A DNA stretch of 64,000 bases from Symbiodinium natans. Its lineage: Eukaryota > Sar > Dinophyceae > Suessiales > Symbiodiniaceae. Shown one piece after another: positions 35,301 through 47,200 of the stretch. The notes under the pieces were generated by a model. That model was not told the origin of the DNA. It saw only the letters and a program-made list of their open reading frames with translations, and made no database searches. The position numbers were made by a program, and so were the translations under genes. The stretch lies in NCBI GenBank assembly GCA_905221605.1, contig CAJNDS010000264.1, positions 55,974-119,973 on the forward strand. The letters run 5' to 3'. Numbering within the stretch: the stretch's first letter is position 1; every line of letters begins with the position of its first letter.

Positions 35301-35556
35301 ATCTGGTACATCCTCTTCCAAGTCAATGTCGTCATCAAAGTCATCGCTCAGCTCAGCGACAGCATGGTGCTCAACGTGATGGTTATCGTCGGCACTCCTG
35401 AGATGTGATCCGGTACCTATGGCACAACCACAAGGTGCCATCTCTTGATCCTAGCGCGTGAAACGCATCCCTTGGATACAAAGAACACTAAACCAGAATC
35501 ACCGAGAATCCCCTCCGACGATGCCAGAGATGTGCTCATGCTTCCATGGCAGCACG
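32355..35556. repeat. Segmental duplication, copy 1
   Basis: Closely matches 37385-40576 in the same orientation, from near GGTTAACTC/GGATTAACTC at the low end to GAGATGTGCTCATGCTTCCA at the high end, where similarity stops abruptly. It carries the intact two-exon membrane protein gene. It lacks the three telomere-type arrays present in copy 2. A shorter related piece lies at about 32215-32365 and resembles 33550-33660 except for a CCCTAAA insertion. Confidence 0.85.
33659..35441 (-). CDS. Polytopic membrane protein with SHSW/LCINQ motifs, two exons
   Basis: Exons 35441-34696 and 34562-33659 join across a 133-base GT-AG intron to 549 residues; the junction restores ERLWC-L-FEIAAF. The N-terminus is acidic and soluble. 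FLSHSW (122-127), VDRLCINQ (204-211) and LLVLWDETYAERLWC (234-248) form a domain reminiscent of TIR/HET-type folds. Two membrane helices lie between the first two motifs (about 135-195). After the junction come two more helices, a Cys/His-rich loop (CWCC at 349-352, then H and CDRE), and three or four further helices to the end. I recognise the motif set as a large dinoflagellate membrane-protein family whose function, as far as I know, is undefined. It lies downstream of VPS29 on the same strand. The ATG at 35441 is the only one giving the full acidic N-terminus. Enzyme activity cannot be inferred. Confidence 0.78.
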
Positions 35557-36172
35557 CCGGTCAGCTCCCCTTTTTGCATATCAAGGATAAGCTACACTCT
35601 CTTTCAATCTCTGCTAACAGCTTCCCATGGTGGATTCATAACAAATTCAGCTTGGTCTCGCATTCATGCTCTGCCATGAGTAGGTCACTGCCATGAACGA
35701 AATGCCTCGAAATTGACATACACCCACTGGGCCTTTCGCAGACAAGGGCTGGCACAGCTGCCCAGCACAGCGACACCTACTACGAACACACGTATGCCAA
35801 GAAAAAACAAGCATATCAGTAGTGCCACGACAATGACAATGACAATGACAACGACAACGACACTGACACTGAGAGGTTCTGATGCGAAATTCCCAGCCAC
35901 ACAAAGATCATGTAGAGGCTGCACAGGCTATGGCTACAGATTGGCGGCAGCGTACGGCAGGCAGCGCGATGGAAGAGCATTAGTGGGTTGAGGGGTTTAG
36001 GGTTTAGGGTTTAGGGTTCAGGGTTTAGGGTTTAGGGTTTAGGGTTTAGGTTTAGGGTGCTGGGCTATTTAGGGTCTAGGGGACTCGCTCCTGCTTTTGT
36101 CCACCGCTGCATGAGGCGTAGGCGCCCATATCCGTCCAGACTGACCGGAATCGATGAGGCACGCCAGGTACT

Positions 36173-36381
36173 GGAGGTTCAGGTACTTAGTAACCCAATT
36201 GGGGTTTAGGGTTTAGGGTTTAGGGTTTAGGGTTTAGGGTTTAGGGTTTAGGGTTTAGGGTTTAGGGTTTAGGGTTTAGGGTTTAGGGTTTGGGTTTCGG
36301 GATAACCCTATTAGGGTACTTAAGGGGCTTATAAGTGCGTGATAACACTTAGAAATTGCTTACTGAGTACCCTGAACCTCC
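36173..36381. mobile_element. TIR-bounded segment enclosing a TTTAGGG array
   Basis: GGAGGTTCAGGTACTTAGTAA (36173-36193) is mirrored by TTACTGAGTACCCTGAACC at 36360 and on to 36381, about 21 bases with two differences. Between them lies a run of perfect TTTAGGG units (about 36205-36290) and a short AT-richer stretch. This may be a MITE that contains, or was invaded by, the telomere-type array. Confidence 0.6.
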
Positions 36382-36602
36382 ATGTACCGGGAGTGTAGAG
36401 GGGCTAAGGCTCTTGAAGCCCGGAACCCTAAACCCTAACTAAGCCCTGACTCTACAGCCCAAAGCCACAACCACCCTCTTAGACTGGGGTTTGGGGTGTA
36501 GGGCTTAGGGATTAGGATCTAGGGTGAAGATTTGAGGGTTTGGGCTTTGGGTTAAGGGTCTAGACATTTAGGTTTCACTTTAACCCTCAGCTGGTCCCTG
36601 GC

Positions 36603-39600
36603 TCACCGCTTCAACTCGTTCATTTTCACTTCCGGCTCAGTCTGGCCCTCCTTGAGCTCGTAGGTGTAGAGGACGACCTTGTCGGGTTTAGGGTTTAGGG
36701 CTTCGGGTTTAGGGTTTAGGGCTTAGGGTTCAGGGTTTAGGGTTTAGGGTTTAGGGTTTAGGGTTTAGGGGTTAGGGGTTAGGGTTCAGGATGTAAGAAT
36801 GGGGAGCTCTGGGTGTCGGGTGGTTCGGGAGAGCTTTCGAGGCACGCCAAAGGAGCCCTTGGGGGTTTTCGGTGCTGAAGGTGTGCGGCTAAGGGTGCAG
36901 GAGGCCACTCTCCACAAGAGGGGTTTAGGGTTTAGGGTTTAGGGTTCAGGGTTTAGGGTTTAGGGTTTGGGGTTTGGGGTTTAGGGTTTAGGGTTTAGGG
37001 TTTAGGGTTTAGGGTTTAGGGTTTAGGGTTTAGGGTTTGGGGTTTGGGGTTTGGGGTTTGGGGTTTGGGGTTTAGGGTTTAGGGTTTAGGGTTTAGGGTT
37101 TGGGGAGGGACAAGCCCCTCAAACCCGTGAGCCACAAAGGTAGGTACCCGAGCAACCGGAGGGAAGAATGCCCCTTGCTTTTCGAAGAATTTTCTTTGAA
37201 AAGGAACAAAAACCCTGAACCCTAAACCCGAAACCCTGAACCCTAAACACCCCCACACCCCACCCCCCCCCCCCCCCAAAAAAAAAAAAAAAGTAAAGAA
37301 GGGTCCCAGCAAGAACAACGAGACCGATGTGTGTTTTCCACCTCTCAAGGCCAGCGCAGTAGGTTTTTGAGGGCTCTGGCCAGACCCGGGGTTAACTCGA
37401 TTCAGATTTTGGGGAGTTTAGGGAGCTTAGGGGTTAGGGAGTTCAGAATTCGATGTGGGGATTGGGGCCCACAGAACCGCAACCTCTCTCCCGAAGTCAA
37501 GGCGCAACCCTGGAGGGACGCTCAGCTCTCCCCCCCGGGAATCCGGGCCCTTAGGCGCGTTTCTGCGCTGACTTCGGGGAGACATTGGGTTCTAGGGGAA
37601 GTTCTGGGGTTCTGAGAGGCCTCTAAGGGTTCTAAGGGTTCGAACTTCAAGAGGATCACATAAGACCCTGCCAGAGCCCGGTGGAAAAGGCAGCCACGCA
37701 TCGGAGATCTAAACCTAAGGAGCTTCAATGCCACGGGTCCCGCAACTCCGGACTTCGATAACAGGACGCCGCCAGTCCCGGCCTTCCTCTTTCGGGTTTA
37801 GGGTTTAGGGTTTAGGGTTTAGGGTTTAGGGTTTAGGGTTTAGGGTTTAGGGTTTAGGGTTTAGGGTTTAGGGTATCGGAGCCCTCTTGTTTCCAGGAGC
37901 CCCAAGAGGGCCCCCCCCCCCCAAGTGCTACTCTAATCTTCCAGGATTGGCCGCGTCGGCCGGGATCCGCTTCCCTTGTGGGAGTGCGTGGAAACAACCC
38001 CGTGCACATGCAGATACTCGAGGCCACCGTGAGGGCCGGTCCTCTTAGGCATTCAGGGGAGCGTTTAGGGGATGTTTAGGGGTTCACTCGCCGGCGGCCA
38101 TCGAGAAGCTTTAAAACACCGTCGTTGGGGAAAACACGCCCCCTACCATAAAGCAAGGCTCTCCCTCCTTCTCCTGAGGATCGTGAGGAACGCCCTGAGG
38201 GGGGCCACATCAGAGCGCGTGAGTCGAGCAGCTGAGCTAGAACTGTTAGGCTCAGGGCCGAAATTTTAAACCCTACGCCCTAAACCCTAAACCCTAAACC
38301 CTGAACCCTAAACCCTAAACCGCGGGAGTGTAGGGTCATTGTTTCAGATCCTTCTTGAGGGTCTCACGCGCGAAGTCTCGCGAAGAAGCGACTGCGGGTT
38401 CAGGGCTCAGCACGGAGTTCAGAATTCAGGGTTTAGGGTTTAGGGCCCTAGGGTTTAGGGTTGAGGGTTTAGGGTTTAGGGTTTAGGGTTTAGGGTTTAG
38501 GGTTTAGGGTTTAGGGTTTAGGGTTTGGGATCATGGCATGGTTGAGGCTCTGGGAGACTGCGTGTCTCGCCACGGCAATGTCGGAATTAAACAAGAACAT
38601 CCACTAGGACCTACGAATACGCTGTGCCCATGCGATCAAACACCAGCGTGGGCCGTCAGATTGCTGCACATCGAGATCGCGTGTCCCTAGGAACCCGCGT
38701 TGCAGGATCGATAGAAGTCCTCCGCAGGCTCAGGCACCAAGGCTCGTGAAGAAGCGCCTGTTGCCAAAATGGTATGCTTTCCTGACGACAAGGAAGGCTA
38801 CAAAGCAGCCGGCGGCAAAGATCACCGATCCCAGCGTCTCATCTCTCTCAAAAAACGTCAGCTCGGTATAGAGAAACCATGCTACGGCCGCAAGCAACAC
38901 GGGCGCAACGAGCACGAGTGCTAGCAGGTCTCTGAAAGGGTCTAGACATTTCCACCGGCTCTCTTGCCGGAAGCAGCGTGCGAAGAAAAGCCCACAGGTT
39001 CCAATCATCGGGATCACCCAAAACCAAAAGGCAAAGAACCTGATCACAAAGTATGGAACCAAAAATCGGATCTCCTCAGTTGCTTGGTAAACTGCAACAA
39101 AGTCAATGAACGGCCACCAGACGGGAAGGAAGCATCCAAGCATCCATGAGTATGGAAATGCATCATACCCAAGCTGTTGCTGCAGCGCCCGGGCTACCAC
39201 AGACCGCACGGATTCGTCAAACTCTTTCTCGGACCCGAACCAGCTGGTCACACATTGGCGAACAATCTCTCTGTCACACACGGCTATGGGCTGGCCGCTG
39301 ACGGGGTGGATGTGGTTCACGCTACAACACCAGCACACGGCGTTTTGGAGCTGAAAGTGTTGCACCTGGTGCTGAATAACCTCCAGTGACCTATAGTAGT
39401 GGCGAAAACAGCGAACCAAGAACATGCCCTCGGCAGCAAGGTATGCCATGAACACCGACCAAATCACAAACACATTTTCGAACGGATTGAACACGGCGAA
39501 AATGCCTGCTCCAAGTGCGCCAACGCTTGCGGCGCTCGAAATAACACACAGCTGCATGGGTATGACCTGCACGAGCGCAGATTTGCCTGCAACAGCTTCC

Positions 39601-41215
39601 GGATGGGCTTTGAGGAACGCGGCGATTTCGAACCTGGGGTTGTTTTCAGGGAGTCCTATGAAAAACTGCATGTTCTAAAAGCTTTGTAGGGTCAGATGGG
39701 GATGAGGGCCCACAGATCTTGAAGACGATTTCCTAATCAGCCCTGGGAACAAGCACCAAAGCCGCTCTGCGTACGTCTCGTCAAAAAGGACGAGAAGGGA
39801 ATGGGACCGTTTGAGAATCGCTCCGATGTTGAGGATCCCTTCAGACTTCATGCGTGGGTCAAACTGATTGATGCATAGCCTGTCAACAAAAATCGACCCC
39901 CTCGCTCTCCAAGCTGTGAAGGTCAACAGTGCCATGAACAAACCAGCAGAACTACACCAGCAGGACCACGTCGTGCCAAGCTTGGCGAAGCCAGGTAAGA
40001 AGTTGAACTGCCAAAGCACCATCATGAGCAAGGCACCGACAGTTCCAAGAATATAGGCGGGCAACCCGTTCTTTAGGATCATCAGGAGCAACACTTTCTG
40101 CCAGGCTGCTACCTGCCAGCTATGACTCAAGAACTCGTCATAGGATTCTGTGACACGGCTGAGATGGAAGAAATCTCGATTTTTACGGGCCCAGAAGACA
40201 CGCCCAAACCAAGCCACGACTTGATGCACTGGAGCTGCCCGCAGTATCTCTGGCCGAGTTGGCTCCATCCTGTCGATGAGATCGACGAGCAGTGCAAGCC
40301 TTGACTTTTCCTGGTCTACGGGGCCAGACCTTTCTGGAGGACCGCTTTCTGCCTCATCTGGTACATCATCTTCCAAGTCAACGTCGTCAAAGTCATCGCT
40401 CAGCTCAGCGATAACATGGTGCTCGATGTGATGGTTGTCGTCGGCACTCCTCAGATGTCATCTGTAGATCCTAGCGCGTGAATCGTTTCCCTTGGAAACA
40501 AAGAAAACACTAAACTAGAATCACCGAGAATCCTCTCCGACGATGTCAGAGATGTGCTCATGCTTCCATGGCAGCGCTGAGCACAACCGGACCAGGGCCT
40601 GTCTGGACAAGAATAGGCAGAGATGCGGCTTGACATTCTACGGATTCTACGGGCTTCTTTTTGAAAATGTTGAGGATGCTTCTTGCCTGCGCCGTGTGGC
40701 TGAGCTTTTGATCCTCCCTGCGCTCGCGTCTCAGCAGGTAGCTTGGAGGCTCCATGGAGGCCCCTAAACCCTAAACACTAAACCCTAAACCCTAAACCCT
40801 AAATTCGTGGAGTCATGGAGGCCTTCGGAACTCTGAGTGCCTGGCAGATTTCTCCTGGACGGCCATGAGCATGAAGGAGGGCCTTTGGCTCCATGGGGCT
40901 CGGGCCTCCCTCTGAAACCCATGGGCTGACTGAAGGATAGGTAGATGCAACACCTGACTTCTCATGTGATTGTGGCGTGCTCTCTTGCAGACGCTATGCA
41001 ACCTCACTCTGCTGTACAGCTCCTGCACGGGTGTTTCTTTCGTGTAAGATCTGAAACCGAAGAGTCCAAACCCAAACCGACCGAACGCCTTCCACCCCGC
41101 CGGGGGCGAGGCGTGATATCGAACTCTGCCAAGGCATTGCCTTTCTGTAGGGCTTGATGTCGTTAAGTTCTCGGGATTCAAGGTTCCGGCCTTCGCTTTG
41201 CCTAAAGCGCCCCCG

Positions 41216-41255
<40 letters not shown>

Positions 41256-44200
41256 AAAAAATCAACACATATATATATATATATATGTATAGATACATAT
41301 TATTATCATTATTATTATTGTTATCATTACTATTCTTTTGATTATTATAGTTTTTTGTTAACTAAATAAATAAAATATGCGCATGATGAGAATAACCGTT
41401 ATGATTATGTTTAATACAGATATAGTTATCCGCCGACCCCTGCTTTAGCGGGGGAGGCGTCAGTGAAGACCCATTTGCCCTCATGCCCAAACCCCCCCGC
41501 CCTCACCCCCTCGACCTCACCCTTACCCTCTTAGGGGCTCCAGCGCATGCCCCCCCACCTCCCCCCTAACCTTTTACTTGGAAATGAAGTGTTTTTAGGG
41601 GCTCCAATGCATGCCCGGACCCCCCCCGCCCCCCTCCGCCCACCCCGCCCACCCCGCCCACTGCCCCCCCACCTCCCCCTTCTCACCCCTTCGCCTCTGC
41701 CCCCAACCTTGGCCCCTGCCCCCCCCACCCCCCCGCCCTCACCCCTTACCCCCCACCTCACCCCTACCCCTGACCTTTTACTTGGAAATGAAGTGTGTCA
41801 GGGGTTTAGGGCATGCCCGGACCCCTACCCCCCACCTCACCCCTACCCCTTGCCTTTTGCTTGGAAATGAAGTTTTTGAGGGGCTGCAGTGCATGCCCGG
41901 ACCCCCCCCGCCCCCCCCCGCCCACCCCGCCCACCCCGCCCCGCCCCGCCTTCACCCCTTCACCTCTGCCCCCAACCCCCCCCACCCCCCCGCCATCACC
42001 GCTTACCCCCCACCTCACCCCGGTTCGGCTCTCCTGGTTAAGGGGGTTGAGGGTTTAGTAGTTTGGGGTTTAAGGGTTCAGGGTTTCGAGTTTAAGGTGT
42101 GAGGTTTAGGGTTTAAGGTTGCGCGCCAACTCCCTGCGCGTGAAGACTCAATGTTTCGCCCCCCCTGAACTCTAGAACCTATGGATATATGTAAGCGCAA
42201 TGTAGGGGGTGTTTGCGTAAACCCTAGGGCCTCCTGTCGGGGTCGGCGGCATTGGCGGTAGCCATTAAATAAGTATAGGTATCATGGTATCATTATAAAC
42301 AAAAATCTTCAGGCCCAAAAGCCCCCAAAACACCCCTCTAAGCCTCAACCCCAAACTCTCCAACGACCCAAGGGTCGAATCAGGCAAGCGAAGACATACT
42401 ACAGAACAAGGTACACCAGGAAGCCATAGGCCGAGCCAACGCAGGACCCCCGAGGCTCTGACCCGCCAAGACCCTTGAGCCTTAGGGCAAACCCTAAACC
42501 CTAAACCCGAAAACCTAAACCCTAAACAATAAACCCTAAACCCTAAACCCTAAACCCTAAACCTTAAACCCTAAACCCTAAACCCTAAACCCTAAACCCT
42601 AAACCCTAAACCCTAACCCTAAACCCTACCCCCTTGAGGCCCCCCCCCGTTGGGACACCGGGCAGGCTCCCGTGACCGAGCCGGGGTTAATGATGAACTT
42701 GCCACCCAGCTCCGTGATGCTGCTCCTGAGGATTCAGAGCTTCAGACCCCAGAAAGAAACTCAACCCCTCAACCTAAGTTTAGGGTTTAGGGTTTAGGGT
42801 TTAGGGTTTAGGGTTTAGGGTTTAGGGTTTAGGGTTTAGGGTTTAGGGTTTAGGGTAACCCCTACAGCCCTTTGCAATATATCCGGGGAACCCTAACCCC
42901 CCCCCCCCCCCCCCCACCAAAAAGAAACTGTAACCCCTTAGCCCTGTAACACCTGAAAGCTATTACCCCCAACTCCCCCCCTCTCCCATCAAAAAATTTA
43001 GGACTACTGACGATGGTTGAGGGGTTGGAGGTTGAAACCTAAATCCTGAACCCTAAACTCCATAAACCCTGCAACCCTGAAACCCAAACCCTAAACCCGA
43101 AAACCCTGAAACCCTGAGACCCTAAAACCCTAAAACCCCAAAGCCCTCAAACAGGAAAATTCTCAATAGCCCTCGAAGCCCTAAACAAACCCAAGCGCGG
43201 TCCTGTAACCCTAAACCCTAAACCCTAAACCCTAAACCCTAAACCCTAAACCCTAAACCCTCAGCCTAGAAGCCCTAAACCCAAGCGCGGTCCTGTGCGT
43301 ATGTCCAGTGACCAGGATGTCGACGCCCAGTCGCCCGGCGAACTTGACCAAGGAGTTGGAATCACCTTACCGGTAGGGTTTAGGGCCTAGGGTTTAGGGT
43401 TTAGGGTTTAGGGTTTCGGGTTCGGGGTTCGGGGTTCGGGGTTCGGGGTTCGGGGTTTAGGGTCTAGGGTTTAGGGTTTGGGGTTTGGGGTTTGGGGTCC
43501 CCAAGACCCTGAGCCGTCAGATCCGAAGATCCGAGAAAAGAAAGCATCCCAAGGCCCTAAACCCCAAGACTTGTAAAGACCCGCAAAAAAGGCTCCATGT
43601 TTGAGAGGCTTAGGGTTTAGGGCCTAGGGCCGAGGGTGGGTTTAGCGTTCAGGAACCCAAAAAGGACCCGTAAAAGGACCCTTCGACCCGAAACCCTAAG
43701 CCCTAAACCCTAGGCCCTATTTAGAAAAAACATCCCAAGGCCCTAAACTGCTGAGACCCGTAAAAAGACCTGTAAAAGTCCCGTGAGAAGACCCTGAGAC
43801 CACCGGGCCCCTGACCCCAAGGTACCACCTGATGGCCGTGGACCACGCCGACTTTGAAGTCGCCGACGGAGGTCACCTTCACGTTCCGGCAGGACTTCCG
43901 CAGGCCCATGGAGGTTTAGGGTTGAGGGTTCAGGGTTTAGGGTTCAGGGTTTAGGGTTTAGGGTTTAGGGTTTAGGGTTCAGGGTTCAGGGTTTAGGGTT
44001 TAGGGTTTAGGGTTTAGGGTTCAGGGTTTAGGGTTCAGGGTTCAGGGTTTAGGGTTTAGGGTTCAGGGTTCAGGGTTCAGGGTTCAGGGTTGAGGGTTGA
44101 GGGTGTAGGGTGTAGGGTTTAGGGTTTAGGGTTTAGGGTGTAGGGTTTAGGATGTAGGGGTTTAGGGTTTAGCGTTTAGGGTTTAGGGATTAGGGTTAGG

Positions 44201-47200
44201 GACGAGGACTAAGGTGTTGTAGGGTTGAGGCTTTGCTCGCCTCGCCATTCAAGTTCCACCTGCGCCTACACCTTCGCCATACGCATCCTTTGCAGACTCA
44301 GGCTGCTTGGACATATCCTTCCAGACCTGACTCGCATGAGTTGTTTGCAACATCTCACACCTTGATCGCCTCAGGCTTCGGTACGGGCTGACATTGGCAA
44401 TCCACCATCCGCAGTGACATACCCAAAGAAGTACACAACTCCGGCGGCCAACCCCTCAATTGTGACCATAAATTCTTCTCACTTGTGACTGTTTTTCTTT
44501 CCCACTTGTGACTATAAAATCTTCTCACTTATGACTTTTTCAGCTCACTTGCGACTATAAATTCGAAACAACGCAGCTCCCGCTCGAGAGAGGTCAAAAA
44601 CTCACTTGCGTCCGTTTTTTGGGGGGTGGCTCACTTGTGACTATTTTGTGGTCACAAGTGAGTCTTGATTTTGGGCAAATAGTGCAAGTGAGCGGGGGGT
44701 GTTGTTTAGCAAGAGGGGTGGAAAGGACCTGCTCCCCGACAACACCGGGGAGTGCTGGGGTGGGGGGGTGCTTGATAATAGCGTGTTGCACGTGCTGCTC
44801 AACAACAGCAAGGTGTGGTGAGGTGGGGGGGGGGGGGCTTGGAAATTAGCGTGTTCCATGTGCTCCCCAACAACTGGGGGGGGGAAAGGACGTGCTCCGC
44901 ACAGCAGCCTTTGTTCCGCGTGCTGCCAAGAAGAGTGGGGTGGCTTGGAGGGGTTGATCATAGCGCGTCCTACACATGCTCCCCACAGGGGGTGGGGAGG
45001 AGGGGTTGATAACAGCGCGAGTTCCACGTTCTGCCCAACAACAGGGGAAGGAGTCCCTTGAGACTGAGCCCAGAACCCCTTTGAAAAAAAAAAACTGTTT
45101 GGACACGCTCAACGTCAAGACCCTATCAAACCCTAGCCAACATGAAGGGAGACAAAAGGGATACAAGGCAAGACACTGGGGATGGAAAACCCGGCACCCC
45201 CGGTCCCAACAGGAAGGGAGACTAAGGGAGACAAGCGGAGACAACGCACTCGGCAAGCCCAGCACGACCATCCAAGGGGAAAGCCGACAAAGGGAGCACA
45301 ACAGAAATAAGGACACAACAAAATAAAGATTAACGTGCTAGCAGCTGCTAGCAAAAAACGCTGTGTTTTGCAGTGTTTCGAGCCTCTGTACGCAAAAAAA
45401 AGTCACAAGTGAGAAGCAGCTTTTTTCAAAAAGTCACAAGCGAGAAACAAGAACAAGTCACAAGCGAGAACAAGAAAAGTCACAAGCGAGCAAAGATCCA
45501 CTCCGGCCGTATGGCGTGGGTAACACGCTGAAATGTGATCAAGTGAACCCCGTACCACAGGATAGAGAATGCTGGCGAAGTCTTCTTACCCAGCCCACGA
45601 GTTATTCCGTGAGTTTAGCTCCCGAGTTTGATGGGCAAAGGGGGCTTTCGGGGTTACTTCAAGCATGGCACGCAGGTCTCGGGGAAGCTGAAGTCGTGAT
45701 CGGCATCGCCACACACGATATGACAGTCCTGCACTGAGTTGGAGTGGGCTTTTTGTAGCACAGGACTCAGGGGACAGGGCTTTCGGTTGTAAACCCTAAA
45801 CCCTAAACCCTGAACACTAAACCCTAAACCCTATTCCCCCCGCACATGCAAGGCTTGCAAGGCTTTCCGGGTTTAGCACAACAGGCGCAAGAGACTTCCT
45901 AAAAACAGTGGCCTTTTTCGAGCTGGCTCGGGGCACCCCTTGGGTGCGCACATCTCAGCGCGGCGGGTGTCTGCCTCGCTACTCTAGGGGCCTTCATCAT
46001 TAGAACAATAAGGTCTTGGTGGGTTGTTCTTGTATGATTAGAAAGGGACCATAAGGGAATATGATTAGCAAGGCTATGACAATAGAACTATAAAGGGACG
46101 AAAAGGATATTACCTCAGAGGCGCCTCGCCGGCGATCATGCGCAGCTGCTCGGCGACGGACTGGGAACCAACCTCAGCATGTCTTGGGGTTTAGGGTTTA
46201 GGGTTTGGGTTTAGGGTTTAGGGTTTAGGTTTAGGGTTTAGGGTTTAGGGTTTAGGGATCAGGGTTTGCGGGCCTCTAAGGGCTGTGGGCTACTAGCTGA
46301 GCCTCCACAAGCCAAAGCCCCCAAAGCCCGAAAAATCCTAAATCAAGCCTCACCCGAAAGCCGTACCAAGCCGAGGCTCTAAATCGGGACTACAGCTTGC
46401 AGGAAGTAGGGAATTCGGAACCTTGTCGGAACCTTGCAGCTCTCACCGGGTCATGTAGGGAACCCGGCTTGCCCTCCTTGTCTAGAATCCTCAACCCCAA
46501 GCCCAACACCCGAAGCGTCTCTGCCAAGCTCCGAGCATTCCCAGTGCAGAGCACCATGCCGATCCTGGTTTGGGGTTTGGGGGGTTGAACCCTAAACCCT
46601 AAACCCCAAACCGTCAGGGTTTAGAGCTGTTAGGGTTCCAGGGGGAGGGGGGGGGGGGAGGGGGGAAGGTTGGGGTGTAGACGGACATCCTCGCACCCCA
46701 AGCCGATAAAACCCTCGACACATGGCTTCGGGCTTTGAGAGCAACAGCCGACAAAAAAAATGAACAACACAAAAAGCCTAGAAACCCAAAAGCCCCCTGA
46801 ATAACCCTTAAAAACCCCAAACCCCAAAAAATCCCAACAAACCCTTAAAACCCCTTTAACGACCTTAACAAAACCCTTAAACCCCGCGAAAAACCCTAGA
46901 AAACTCTCTAAGAACAACCGAGCCGGGGCACTTGTCGGTGTTGAGCAGCTCCTTGAAGCAGGAGGGCACGTCCGCCTTCCTGGCGATTCAACCCTTCAAC
47001 CCGTGTGCTTGCAGCTTCGGCTTTCGGGTTTAGTGGTCAGGGTTGAGGGCTTAGGGTTTGGGGTCCGGGGTTTAGGGCTTAGGGTTTCGGCTTTAGGCTT
47101 TAGGGGTCAGGAGGGTTTCCTGAGTTTCCTGTACGCCCTTCAACCTGTGGGGTTTTAAGGGTTTGGGGGAGCAACTTAGGGTTTAGGGTTTAGGGTCTAG

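Larger units (their letters stand above)
37385..40576. repeat. Segmental duplication, copy 2
   Basis: The partner of 32355-35556, in the same orientation and lying inside the last VPS29 intron. Relative to copy 1 it has gained telomere-type arrays at 37797-37875, about 38270-38325 and about 38425-38530, each replacing or flanked by a few altered bases, and has lost 32 bases near the start of its gene. Confidence 0.85.

Noticed and set aside
41547-42102. Pro-rich proteins on the plus strand
   Set aside because: Produced by C-rich tandem repeat; several frames give the same kind of sequence.
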